Positions 6,100 through 12,343 of a DNA stretch of 12,343 nucleotides are shown here, in pieces. The translations under genes and the position numbers were made by a program. Position 1 is the first letter of the stretch; each line of letters begins with the position of its first letter. Under the pieces are notes generated by a model. The model did not search any database. It was not told where the DNA came from and worked only from the letters and a program-made list of their open reading frames with translations. The DNA is from Chroococcidiopsidaceae cyanobacterium CP_BM_RX_35 (GTDB lineage: Bacteria; Cyanobacteriota; Cyanobacteriia; Cyanobacteriales; Chroococcidiopsidaceae), in contig JAFAVL010000784.1 in assembly GCA_019242465.1 (NCBI GenBank), positions 1-12,343 on the forward strand, in the 5' to 3' direction.

Positions 6100-6720
6100 T
6101 CACTCAATGTGAGATTTTTGCAGCAGCAATTGCTTGTGACGTTTCACGATGGCATTCACAGTGTTCTTGTCCAAGTGGAGTTCCTTGGCAATGGAACGGT
6201 AAGAGTGACCTTCACTGACCAGTTGTAAAACTTGGGAAACGAATTTGTCAGCTTTGACTCGTTGCCCTGGACGCCTACCCGACTTAACGCCCCGTGCATG
6301 AGCCGCTGCAATTCCCGACCGAATCCGTTCCCGGAGTAAGTCACGCTCAAACTCTGCTAAGGACGCCATTAACGTTGCAATCAGGCGACCTTGAGGCGTA
6401 CTTAAGTCAAACTGCAAACCTGTTTGAGCAATCAGAGATACTTTCCAACTATGTAAGGAGTGCAGTGTGTGGAGCAGGTCAAGCGTACTGCGACCCCAGC
6501 GAGTTAATTCAGTTACCAAAATCACGTCTATCTGTCGAGCTTGAGCCAAAGCCAGGAGTTTTTGGCGCTCCGGCGGAGCGAGCCTTGCGCCTGAAACAGT
6601 TTCCTTCCAGACTCCAACGACTTCATATCCCGCCTGCCGTGCATATGCCAGCAAATCTCGTTCTTGGCGTTCACAGGACTGGTCTGTTGTAGAAACCCGA
6701 CAATAGACTGCGGCTCTCAT
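6100..6720 (-). CDS. tnpR: Tn3-type serine resolvase
   Basis: This 206-residue small serine recombinase would resolve cointegrates at res. The catalytic domain has YCRVSTTDQ with nucleophile S10 and R8, conserved arginines in ELTRWGRS (R74, R77), and the TPQGRLIATLMASLAEFERD region leading into the long E helix to about residue 140. The C-terminal DNA-binding HTH is at about 165-195 (GHSYRSIAKELHLDKNTVNA). Length is slightly above the usual 185 or so. The start is ATG at 6720. It lies downstream of the hydrolase on the same strand with 84 bp between them, so it may be read from the divergent promoter region upstream of the hydrolase or from its own leader. A TTGTCCTA element at 6725-6732 in the leader resembles a res half-site and could allow autoregulation. 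DNA invertases share the fold, but the setting inside a Tn3 element favours resolvase. Confidence 0.92.
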   Translation of the reverse strand: MRAAVYCRVSTTDQSCERQERDLLAYARQAGYEVVGVWKETVSGARLAPPERQKLLALAQARQIDVILVTELTRWGRSTLDLLHTLHSLHSWKVSLIAQTGLQFDLSTPQGRLIATLMASLAEFERDLLRERIRSGIAAAHARGVKSGRRPGQRVKADKFVSQVLQLVSEGHSYRSIAKELHLDKNTVNAIVKRHKQLLLQKSHIE

Positions 6721-6804
6721 CTTGTTGTCCTAGTCATCTCTAAGTGTATGCTGATGTCAAACTCTAGGCATTGTGTTCTCGAGGAAAGCAACACTTTTAA
6801 ACAT

Positions 6805-7755
6805 CTAGGGCGAACTTGGCTCGCAATTGGCAAATGCACTTTGCAGTGCTGCGATGACTTCAAGGAGTCCGGCTCTGGCTTGCTCAAGCTCTTTAGCAAA
6901 GCTTAAGAAGCAGTGGATCATGCCGTCATAGCATTTGTAGGTGACAGGGACTTTCGCCTCTCGCAACCGCTTGGCATAGGCTTCTCCTTGGTCCCTTAAT
7001 GGATCAAACTGGGCTGTCACAAAGAGCGCTGATGGTAGTCCTCGTAAGTCTTCAGCACGTAAGGGTGAAGCATAAGGATGCGTCGCCTCTACCTCGCTAT
7101 TGAGGTAATGCTTCCAAAACCAGCGCATGGCATCCAGAGTCAGGTAGTAGCCAAAGGCGTTCTCAAGGGCAGAGGGGCGCTCAAACTCGTAGTCAGTGCA
7201 AGGGTAAAGCAGCATTTGAAATCCTAGCCGTGGAGTTTTCCGCTCTCGTGCCATTAAAGCCACAACCGCTGTTAAGTTGCCACCACAACTGTCGCCTCCA
7301 ATGGCAATGCGAGTTGGATCGCCACCAATCTCTGAAGCATGATTGGCAACCCAGGCAGTAGCAGCATAAGCATCTTCGACTGCCGCCGGGAACTTGTGCT
7401 CAGGTGCCAAGCGGTAGTTAACAGAGACCACGATACAATTCACTCCATTAGCGAACGCTCGACACAAACCATCGTATGAGTCAATGCTGCAAGTTACCCA
7501 GCCCCCACCATGAAAATACACAAGCACAGGTAGTGGATTCCTGGATGCTGGCCGATACACTCGCACCTGGAGCTGCCCTGCTGGTCCAGGAATCAAGTGG
7601 TCTTCCACGTTGGCAACGGCTTCCCGTTCCCCCCAAAGCTGTGAATAGACGACTTCTCGAATCTGACGCGCCTCCTCAACTGGCAGCGTGATGACAGGAG
7701 GATGGAGTTTTTCTAGCTTGTCGAGTAGTCCACGTACATCTGGAGCCAGCACCAT
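6805..7755 (-). CDS. Alpha/beta hydrolase, hormone-sensitive-lipase-type esterase (transposon cargo)
   Basis: A complete 316-residue carboxylesterase/lipase-type hydrolase of the HSL (bacterial family IV) group. It has the oxyanion-hole motif HGGGW at 82-86, the nucleophile elbow GGDSCGG with S156 (the usual motif is GDSAGG, so Cys replaces Ala), the acid D251 in QFDPLRDQG and H281 in GMIHCF. No signal peptide is visible, so it is probably cytoplasmic. It would hydrolyse ester bonds of short-chain acyl esters or a xenobiotic; the substrate cannot be read from sequence. The start is ATG at 7755, with GGAGG (plus-strand complement 7760-7764) just upstream. It is the only passenger gene and lies between the resolvase and the likely res region. 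This suggests that it was acquired there or is ancestral to this transposon lineage. Confidence 0.9.
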   Translation of the reverse strand: MVLAPDVRGLLDKLEKLHPPVITLPVEEARQIREVVYSQLWGEREAVANVEDHLIPGPAGQLQVRVYRPASRNPLPVLVYFHGGGWVTCSIDSYDGLCRAFANGVNCIVVSVNYRLAPEHKFPAAVEDAYAATAWVANHASEIGGDPTRIAIGGDSCGGNLTAVVALMARERKTPRLGFQMLLYPCTDYEFERPSALENAFGYYLTLDAMRWFWKHYLNSEVEATHPYASPLRAEDLRGLPSALFVTAQFDPLRDQGEAYAKRLREAKVPVTYKCYDGMIHCFLSFAKELEQARAGLLEVIAALQSAFANCEPSSP

Positions 7756-7779
7756 TTTTCCTCCACGAGTTGAACGCAG

Positions 7780-7876
7780 TTGTCCTAATTAAACCTTCAT
7801 GCAACGACACTCCTCAAAATCTTGCTGCATCGTTGTGTTTTATTGTCTTAAATAAAGATTACTTTATTTAAGACAA
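7780..7876. promoter_or_regulatory. res: Candidate res recombination site and divergent control region
   Basis: Two sites have TGTC at one end and GACA at the other, the outer bases typical of Tn3/gamma-delta resolvase subsites. The first is 7781-7809 (29 bp, beginning TGTCCTAATTAAA). The second is 7844-7875 (32 bp). The second is part of a perfect inverted repeat, TTGTCTTAAATAAAG (7843-7857) and CTTTATTTAAGACAA (7862-7876), around ATTA. The left half-sites of the two match at 12 of 14 positions. Another short inverted pair, CAACGA/TCGTTG (7802-7807 and 7830-7835), overlaps. The region sits between the divergent hydrolase and transposase genes, so resolvase bound here could also repress transcription. 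A third subsite is not clear. Confidence 0.5.
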
Positions 7877-7930
7877 ATTGTAGAACTCGGTAGACTTGCC
7901 TGAATGTGTTTGGGTGAGGAGCATGATTCA

Positions 7931-10882
7931 ATGAAACGTCTGTGGAGTGCGGAGGAGTTAGTGGAGCAATTTACGCTGCTACCTGACGAGACGGAGCTAT
8001 TAGCGAATAAGAGCGGAGCTAACTGTCTTGGCTTTGCCCTCTTGCTCAAGTTCTTTCAGATAGAAGCCAAGTTCCCCACCTTACGCAAAGAGGTGCCGCA
8101 GCCTGTCATCTCCTATGTAGCCAAGCAACTTGACCTCTCCCCCAGAGTTTATCGGGAGTACGAATGGCAGGGACGCACCATTGAACGTCATCGAGCCGAG
8201 ATCCGAGAATTTTTTGGGTTTCGTAAGTCCACCCGACAAGATGCACAGAAACTCATCGAGTGGCTGACTGAGACGGTACTAGTACACGACCGCCAGGAAT
8301 CGCATCTCGAAGCTGCCGCTTATCAACGGCTGCGGGAATTGAAGCTAGAACCACCAAGCCCAGAACGGTTGGAGCGACTGATTCGTTCTGCCATCCACAC
8401 CTGTGAGTCAAGCTTTTGCCAACGTATACTTGAGCAACTGTCAGATGAGTCGCAGCTGAAGCTGGATGCATTGCTCAAGACCGAGGGTGCTTTGGACGAA
8501 GATGAGCACTCTGAGTTTAAACAATCTGACTTGAATCTCCTCAAAACTGACCCAGGACGCACTAGCCTGGAAAGCATTCTCAAGGAGGTTCAGAAGTTGA
8601 AGCGCATTCGACAAATTGGATTACCTTTGACCCTGTTCTCCCTCGTTCCTCCCAAAATCGTTCATCATTACCGCCGGAGGGCATCAACCGAACCACCACG
8701 AGAACTGCGCCGTCATCCTGCCGCGATTCGTCACACCTTGATTGCGGCTTTCTGCTCTTCAAGGAGTCAGGAGATCACTGACGGCCTAGTCGAGTTGTTG
8801 GTACAGATTATCCATCGCCTGGGGAGCAACGCCGAGCGCCGGGTAGAAAAGCAACTCATTGATGACTTCAAGCGGGTAGATGGCAAGCCTCACCTGCTAT
8901 TCCGCATTGCTGAAGCTTCTCTGGAACGTCCAGAAGAACTGGTCAAAGATGTGGTTTATCCAGTTGTGAGCCAGAAGATCTTGCAGGACGTTGTTAAAGA
9001 ATATAAATCCAATGGTCCCACGTATCGGCAAAAAGTCTATACAGTGATGCGGTCATCTTACGTGCATCACTATCGGCGTATGGTGCCACAAATTCTGGAT
9101 ACCCTAGAGTTTCGCTCCAACAACGATACACATCGCCCAGTAATCTCAGCACTAGAGTTGCTCAAGAGGTACCAAGACAGCACCCAGCGTTACTACTCAT
9201 CTGACGACAAAATTTTCATTAACGGTGTCCTCAAAAGTGGCTGGCGCGACTTAATTGTCGAAACTGATAAGGATGGCAAAGAGCGGATCAATCGCGTCAA
9301 TTACGAAATTAGCGTCCTTCAAGCTTTGAGAGACAAGCTGCGCTCTAAGGAAATCTGGGTAGTGGGAGCGAAACGTTACTGCAACCCAGAAGAAGACCTA
9401 CCCCAGGATTTTGAAGCTCAACGCGAAACCTATTACCAAGCACTCAAGCAGCCAATGGATGCGACAGCCTTCATCACTGGGTTGCAGCAGGAGATGACGG
9501 CGGCGCTGACCCAGTTGGATGCGGGTTTGCCAGACAACGAGCAAGTCAACATCCTCAAGAAAAACAACGGCTGGATTAGAGTTTCTCCCTTGGTCGCGCA
9601 GCCAGAGCCACTCAACCTGCTGCGGCTCAAAGCTGAGATCGGCAAGCGCTGGCCTATGACTAGTTTGTTAGACATGTTCAAAGAAGCCGATTTACGGATT
9701 CAGTTCACCGAGCAGTTCAAAAGCGTCGCTTCCCGCGAGGCGATAGACCGCTTGACGTTGCAAAGACGGCTGCTGCTCTGCCTTTACGGACTAGGGACTA
9801 ACACAGGTTTAAAGCGGCTCTGTGCTGGGATCGAGCATGAGAACTACACCGATTTGCAGTACATCAAAAAGCGCTTCATTCATAAAGAGCACCTCCGTAA
9901 CGCCATTACACAGGTAGTCAATGAGATCTTCCGCACTCGTCTGGTGCAAATCTGGGGTGAGGGCACAACTGCTTGCGCGTCAGACTCCAAAAAATTCGGT
10001 TCCTGGGACCAAAACCTAATGACTGAGTGGCACATTCGTTATGGTGGCCGAGGAGTCATGATCTATTGGCACGTTGAGAAGAAGTCGGCTTGTATCTACT
10101 CCCAACTCAAAACCTGTTCATCCAGCGAAGTGGCAGCCATGATTGAAGGATTGCTGCGTCACTGCACAGACATGAAGCTGCAGAAGAACTATGTGGATAC
10201 GCACGGTCAGAGTGAGATTGCCTTTGCCTTCTGTCGGCTACTCGGTTTTGAGTTACTACCCCGAATTAAACGAATTCATGAGCAAAAGCTGTATCTTCCC
10301 CAGTCTGGACAAAAAGATGCTTACTCAAACCTACAACCGATTCTGACTAGAGCAATTGACTGGGAGATAATTCGTCAGCAATACGACCAGATGATCAAAT
10401 ATGCGACAGCACTGAGACTTGGCACCGCCGAAGCTGATACCATTCTGCGTCGGTTCAATCGCTCCCAACCACAGCATCCAACTCATCGAGCCTTGCTGGA
10501 GTTGGGAAAAGCTGTCAAAACCATCTTTCTGTGCCAGTATTTAGACTCGGAAGCACTGCGCCAGGAGATTAACGAGGGGCTGAATGTGGTGGAACACTGG
10601 AATGGTGCCAATGGCTTCATCTTCTATGGTAAAAACAGCGAGGTGGCTACCAATCGCATGGATGAGCAGGAACTATCAGTACTGTCATTACACCTGTTGC
10701 AAATCTGCTTAGTGTATATCAACACATTGATGATCCAGAGAGTATTGTCTGAAAAGCAGTGGTTTGAGCGAATGCAGTCGGAAGATTTACGGGCTTTGAC
10801 ACCGCTGATCTGGTCTCACGTCAATCCCTACGGTACCTTTCGGCTGGATCTGAGCGAACGGTTACTGCTTGACCAAGCTTAA
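7931..10882 (+). CDS. tnpA: Tn3-family DDE transposase
   Basis: A full-length transposase of 983 residues, the normal size for the family. The N-terminal DNA-binding part begins [14 protein letters not shown]. The catalytic domain contains D685 in [14 protein letters not shown]756 in YVDTHGQSE and E888 in [12 protein letters not shown], with spacings of 71 and 132 residues typical of Tn3 transposases. It binds the 37-bp ends and carries out replicative transposition. I chose ATG at 7931, preceded by GAGGAG at 7916-7921. A longer frame from ATG 7904 adds nine residues but lacks a ribosome-binding site. The gene ends 60 bp before the right inverted repeat. No frameshift or missing key residue is seen. 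Confidence 0.95.
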   Translation: MKRLWSAEELVEQFTLLPDETELLANKSGANCLGFALLLKFFQIEAKFPTLRKEVPQPVISYVAKQLDLSPRVYREYEWQGRTIERHRAEIREFFGFRKSTRQDAQKLIEWLTETVLVHDRQESHLEAAAYQRLRELKLEPPSPERLERLIRSAIHTCESSFCQRILEQLSDESQLKLDALLKTEGALDEDEHSEFKQSDLNLLKTDPGRTSLESILKEVQKLKRIRQIGLPLTLFSLVPPKIVHHYRRRASTEPPRELRRHPAAIRHTLIAAFCSSRSQEITDGLVELLVQIIHRLGSNAERRVEKQLIDDFKRVDGKPHLLFRIAEASLERPEELVKDVVYPVVSQKILQDVVKEYKSNGPTYRQKVYTVMRSSYVHHYRRMVPQILDTLEFRSNNDTHRPVISALELLKRYQDSTQRYYSSDDKIFINGVLKSGWRDLIVETDKDGKERINRVNYEISVLQALRDKLRSKEIWVVGAKRYCNPEEDLPQDFEAQRETYYQALKQPMDATAFITGLQQEMTAALTQLDAGLPDNEQVNILKKNNGWIRVSPLVAQPEPLNLLRLKAEIGKRWPMTSLLDMFKEADLRIQFTEQFKSVASREAIDRLTLQRRLLLCLYGLGTNTGLKRLCAGIEHENYTDLQYIKKRFIHKEHLRNAITQVVNEIFRTRLVQIWGEGTTACASDSKKFGSWDQNLMTEWHIRYGGRGVMIYWHVEKKSACIYSQLKTCSSSEVAAMIEGLLRHCTDMKLQKNYVDTHGQSEIAFAFCRLLGFELLPRIKRIHEQKLYLPQSGQKDAYSNLQPILTRAIDWEIIRQQYDQMIKYATALRLGTAEADTILRRFNRSQPQHPTHRALLELGKAVKTIFLCQYLDSEALRQEINEGLNVVEHWNGANGFIFYGKNSEVATNRMDEQELSVLSLHLLQICLVYINTLMIQRVLSEKQWFERMQSEDLRALTPLIWSHVNPYGTFRLDLSERLLLDQA

Positions 10883-10942
10883 AGTTGTCATGATATCAGC
10901 AAATTTTTCTGGAATCTTTTCACAGTAAGCACTTCAGCCGTC

Positions 10943-10979
10943 GCATGGCGGCTGGTGACAGCTTCGCTACTTTTACCCC
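10943..10979 (-). repeat. Right terminal inverted repeat (37 bp)
   Basis: Read on the minus strand it starts GGGGTAAAAGTAGCGAAGCT and is identical to the left end over 37 bp. It lies 60 bp after the transposase stop. Confidence 0.95.
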
Positions 10980-11022
10980 TTTATGGGCGTTGCTAAGTAA
11001 AGGCCAATTACGGCAGAACTAT

Positions 11023-11058
11023 TTCATTTACTCAAAAATTCATTTATTCATTTACTCA
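11023..11058. repeat. TTCATTTACTCA repeats at the 3' end of par2
   Basis: TTCATTTACTCA occurs at 11023-11034. TTCATTTA followed by TTCATTTACTCA occupies 11039-11058, overlapping the stop codon of the par2 RHH gene. The same sequence recurs upstream of the par2 ParA gene, so the operon is bracketed by the motif. These are likely binding sites of the RHH protein. Confidence 0.5.
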
Positions 11059-11348
11059 TTAGCTGCTCTAAAACTGCTGAGCAAATCTATTACTACATCA
11101 GTAATGGATTTGCCCTCTCTACTGCTATAGCCTTTGAGCCAACGATGTAAGTCCTCTGGGATTTCAACGTTGAGCCGTTTCGTTGCGACCTTGAGTGGTT
11201 CTTCCGACTGAGGCTCTGGTGGTTGCGTTGGTTCTGGTTGATGAGTGACGACTGGAATGTTGAGGCTTTGACGGAGTTGCTCGACCGCTTGAGGATCGAA
11301 GTCGTCTTGAATTGCTGCGTCGGTTAACGGCTTGCGCTTCGGAGACAT
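11052..11348 (-). CDS. Ribbon-helix-helix partition protein (ParG/ParB-like), par2
   Basis: A 98-residue protein. The N-terminal half is basic, then rich in Pro, Gln and Glu (QPEPTQPPEPQSEEP at about 37-51), and likely disordered. The C-terminal ribbon-helix-helix at about 56-94 has the strand TKRLNVEIPEDLHRWLKGYS followed by the helix SITDVVIDLLSSF. This is the clearest RHH in the window. Its ATG overlaps the ParA stop by one base (TAATG at 11348), showing translational coupling. Expected role: binds the TTCATTTACTCA repeats, represses the operon, and links the plasmid to ParA. It has little resemblance to the par1 partner outside the fold, in keeping with the different DNA repeats. Confidence 0.85.
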   Translation of the reverse strand: MSPKRKPLTDAAIQDDFDPQAVEQLRQSLNIPVVTHQPEPTQPPEPQSEEPLKVATKRLNVEIPEDLHRWLKGYSSREGKSITDVVIDLLSSFRAANE

Positions 11349-11986
11349 TATCGGATGACCTCCATAACTTCGTTACACAACGACTCAAACTCCTCTCTTG
11401 CTTCTTTAACTCCTGAATCATTAGGCAGCGTCCAGACTGTTGCTCCTTGCCCAAAGCAGTCGGCGATCGCCTGCCGCTGGTGAATTACAGTTTTCAGTAA
11501 TGCTCCTTTAGACTGGAGGAGAGTGCGAGATTCTTGCAGTAGCCTGGTTCCCTTAGTTCCTCGATTGAGGACAAGACACACTTTAGGTTTGCCATTTCTG
11601 ACGCTCTGAACTTGCTGAGCCAGCTTCAAAGCATCATTTGTGCTGGATAGATCCAGTCCTGTAGGTTGAGCCGGGACGAGCGCCAGGTCGGAGCGGAGCA
11701 AGATATTAAGGGAAATGTCTGAAAGCATTCCACCACCATCCACAACAATATACTGATAGGATTTAGCCACTTGAGGGATCTCCTCTAGCAACTGGGTTCC
11801 TTCGCTCATGACATAGATCTTGATGGGCAAATTCATCTTGGCTAACCACCTGGAGGCTGACTGTTGACCGTCAGAGTCAACCACCGCTACCGACTGACCT
11901 TTAGAAGCTAACCACCAGGCGAGATGACACGCCAATGTTGATTTACCGCATCCTCCCTTCTGATTGATGAACGAGATGACTGTCAT
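11348..11986 (-). CDS. parA: ParA-family partition ATPase, par2
   Basis: A 212-residue short ParA ATPase with Walker A KGGCGKST at residues 10-17, A' motif VVDSDGQQSAS at 35-45 and Walker B YIVVDGGG at 79-86. It differs from the par1 ParA across most of its length; only the nucleotide-binding motifs and general layout agree, so it is not a recent duplicate. The start is ATG at 11986. There is no obvious ribosome-binding site, and the TCATTTGAGTAAATGA repeat lies immediately upstream, so RHH binding there could block transcription. Stop and start overlap with the RHH gene. It lies about 370 bp beyond the right end of the transposon. Confidence 0.92.
   Translation of the reverse strand: MTVISFINQKGGCGKSTLACHLAWWLASKGQSVAVVDSDGQQSASRWLAKMNLPIKIYVMSEGTQLLEEIPQVAKSYQYIVVDGGGMLSDISLNILLRSDLALVPAQPTGLDLSSTNDALKLAQQVQSVRNGKPKVCLVLNRGTKGTRLLQESRTLLQSKGALLKTVIHQRQAIADCFGQGATVWTLPNDSGVKEAREEFESLCNEVMEVIR
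11463..11470. other. HIP1 octamer GCGATCGC
   Basis: GCGATCGC is the highly iterated palindrome of many cyanobacterial genomes. One exact copy is seen, inside the par2 ParA gene. A single copy gives only mild support for a cyanobacterial host. Confidence 0.5.
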
Positions 11987-11988
11987 GG

Positions 11989-12036
11989 TTTCATTTGAGT
12001 AAATGATGTTTTGAGTTTAGTTTCATTTACTCAAAA
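11989..12036. repeat. par2 operator/centromere candidate: 12-bp inverted repeats
   Basis: TTGAGTAAATGA (11995-12006) and its exact complement TCATTTACTCAA (12023-12034) are separated by 16 bases; a further partial copy, TTTTGAGTTTAG (12009-12020), lies between them. TCATTT-GAGT-AAATGA (11991-12006) is itself a short palindrome. The block is directly before the par2 ParA start and matches the repeats at 11023-11058. Confidence 0.6.
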
Positions 12037-12343
12037 CTTCAAGGAAGTGCTGTGAATCATTGAAAATGGTCCAAAATGAGGAGCAGTAGGTCCTGTTGGT
12101 GAATTCAAAAAGAACTGACGGCTAGTTCCTGAGTTGAGGTTTCAGTAACGGTATCATCCGGCTAAAAGACTCTTGTCAAACATTTGCCAACAGTATGCTC
12201 ATTACACTGTGAATTCCTGAAAGTATGACAGCTCCAGTTCCGGAAAGTCTGGCAGGAGGCGAAGGTCAGAGAGAGGACAACTTACTCGATGATGAGAGAT
12301 TATTCTGACCCTGACCAGCCAAGATGTATAACCTAATGGAGCG
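12037..12343. other. Right-edge region without a recognised gene
   Basis: I see no supported gene in these 307 bases. A minus-strand frame is open from the window edge to a TAA at 12202-12204 (about 46 codons, ending YFQEFTV). It could be the tail of a gene entering from the right, but nothing in it is recognisable. The same stretch contains the direct repeat pair listed separately. Confidence 0.4.
12214..12255. repeat. Two direct repeats with 24-bp spacing
   Basis: TTCCTGAAAGTATGACAG (12214-12231) and TTCCGGAAAGTCTGGCAG (12238-12255) match at 15 of 18 positions, with starts 24 bp apart. The spacing is a multiple of three, so they could be a coding repeat on the minus strand (LPDFPELE, then LSYFQEFT) or binding-site repeats near a replication origin. 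Only two copies are visible. Confidence 0.4.

Larger units (their letters stand above)
6017..10979. mobile_element. Complete Tn3-family transposon with alpha/beta-hydrolase cargo
   Basis: A 4,963-bp element bounded by perfect 37-bp inverted repeats that begin GGGG, as is typical of the Tn3 family. Inside are a serine resolvase, an alpha/beta hydrolase passenger and a full-length DDE transposase, with a candidate res site in the divergent control region. Tn3 elements transpose by replication through a cointegrate that the resolvase separates at res. The expected 5-bp target duplication is missing: the left flank is AACTT (6012-6016) and the right flank is TTTAT (10980-10984). All three genes are intact, so the element may be active. 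Confidence 0.92.

Noticed and set aside
6294..6692. 132-codon plus-strand frame opposite the resolvase
   Set aside because: It is antisense to a resolvase with all catalytic motifs intact and has no recognisable features of its own.
8323..8583. Minus-strand frame inside the transposase gene
   Set aside because: It lies fully within tnpA, is Ser-rich and shows no domain; it is a shadow of the coding strand, as are the other antisense frames in this gene.
10945..11130. Plus-strand frame starting MAAGDSFATFTP, matched by a minus-strand frame at 5821-6051 with the same start
   Set aside because: The shared 12 residues are the translation of the transposon's terminal inverted repeat; the rest of the two frames is unrelated, so neither is a gene.

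Overview
The window looks like part of a cyanobacterial plasmid or plasmid-like island. The organism is inferred from pentapeptide-repeat proteins with the FGGGFAG...GGTQxGGTL tail that I associate with cyanobacteria, from a HIP1 octamer (GCGATCGC), and from the overall style of the genes. The plasmid character is inferred from two separate ParA plus ribbon-helix-helix partition cassettes, a toxin-antitoxin pair and a complete Tn3-family transposon. No rRNA, tRNA, CRISPR array or replication initiator was recognised.

Layout. At 1-648 lie the last codons of an excisionase-type antitoxin and a complete PIN-domain toxin resembling VapC50. At 724-1780 there is a first partition locus (par1) on the minus strand: parA, then a small RHH gene, with 8-bp ACATGCAT/TACATAAT-type repeats before and between the genes. 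A DUF6398 gene runs divergently at 1921-2442. After a 260-bp gap with a 22-bp palindrome comes 2703-5983 on the plus strand: a 751-residue pentapeptide-repeat protein with a long Ala/Gly/Val-rich membrane region, a 127-residue protein that repeats its C-terminal domain, and an unrecognised ORF.

The Tn3-family transposon occupies 6017-10979 and is bounded by perfect 37-bp inverted repeats. A serine resolvase and an alpha/beta-hydrolase passenger are read leftward, and a 983-residue DDE transposase is read rightward. The divergent control region between hydrolase and transposase carries two TGTC...GACA sites, one of them a perfect 15-bp inverted repeat, and is the best candidate for the res site. 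Immediately beyond the right end is a second partition locus (par2, 11052-11986, minus strand) with its own, unrelated TCATTTACTCA repeats on both sides. The last 280 bp hold a pair of 24-bp-period repeats and no convincing gene.

How it fits together. The two par loci have the same architecture but different DNA repeats, lie on opposite sides of the transposon, and the transposon has no matching 5-bp target duplication. This is what one copy in a transposon-mediated replicon fusion would look like, though simple deletion after insertion is also possible. The least understood part is the membrane pentapeptide protein with its partner: the partner repeats the tail domain of the large protein, and that tail carries its own internal ribosome-binding site and start codon.
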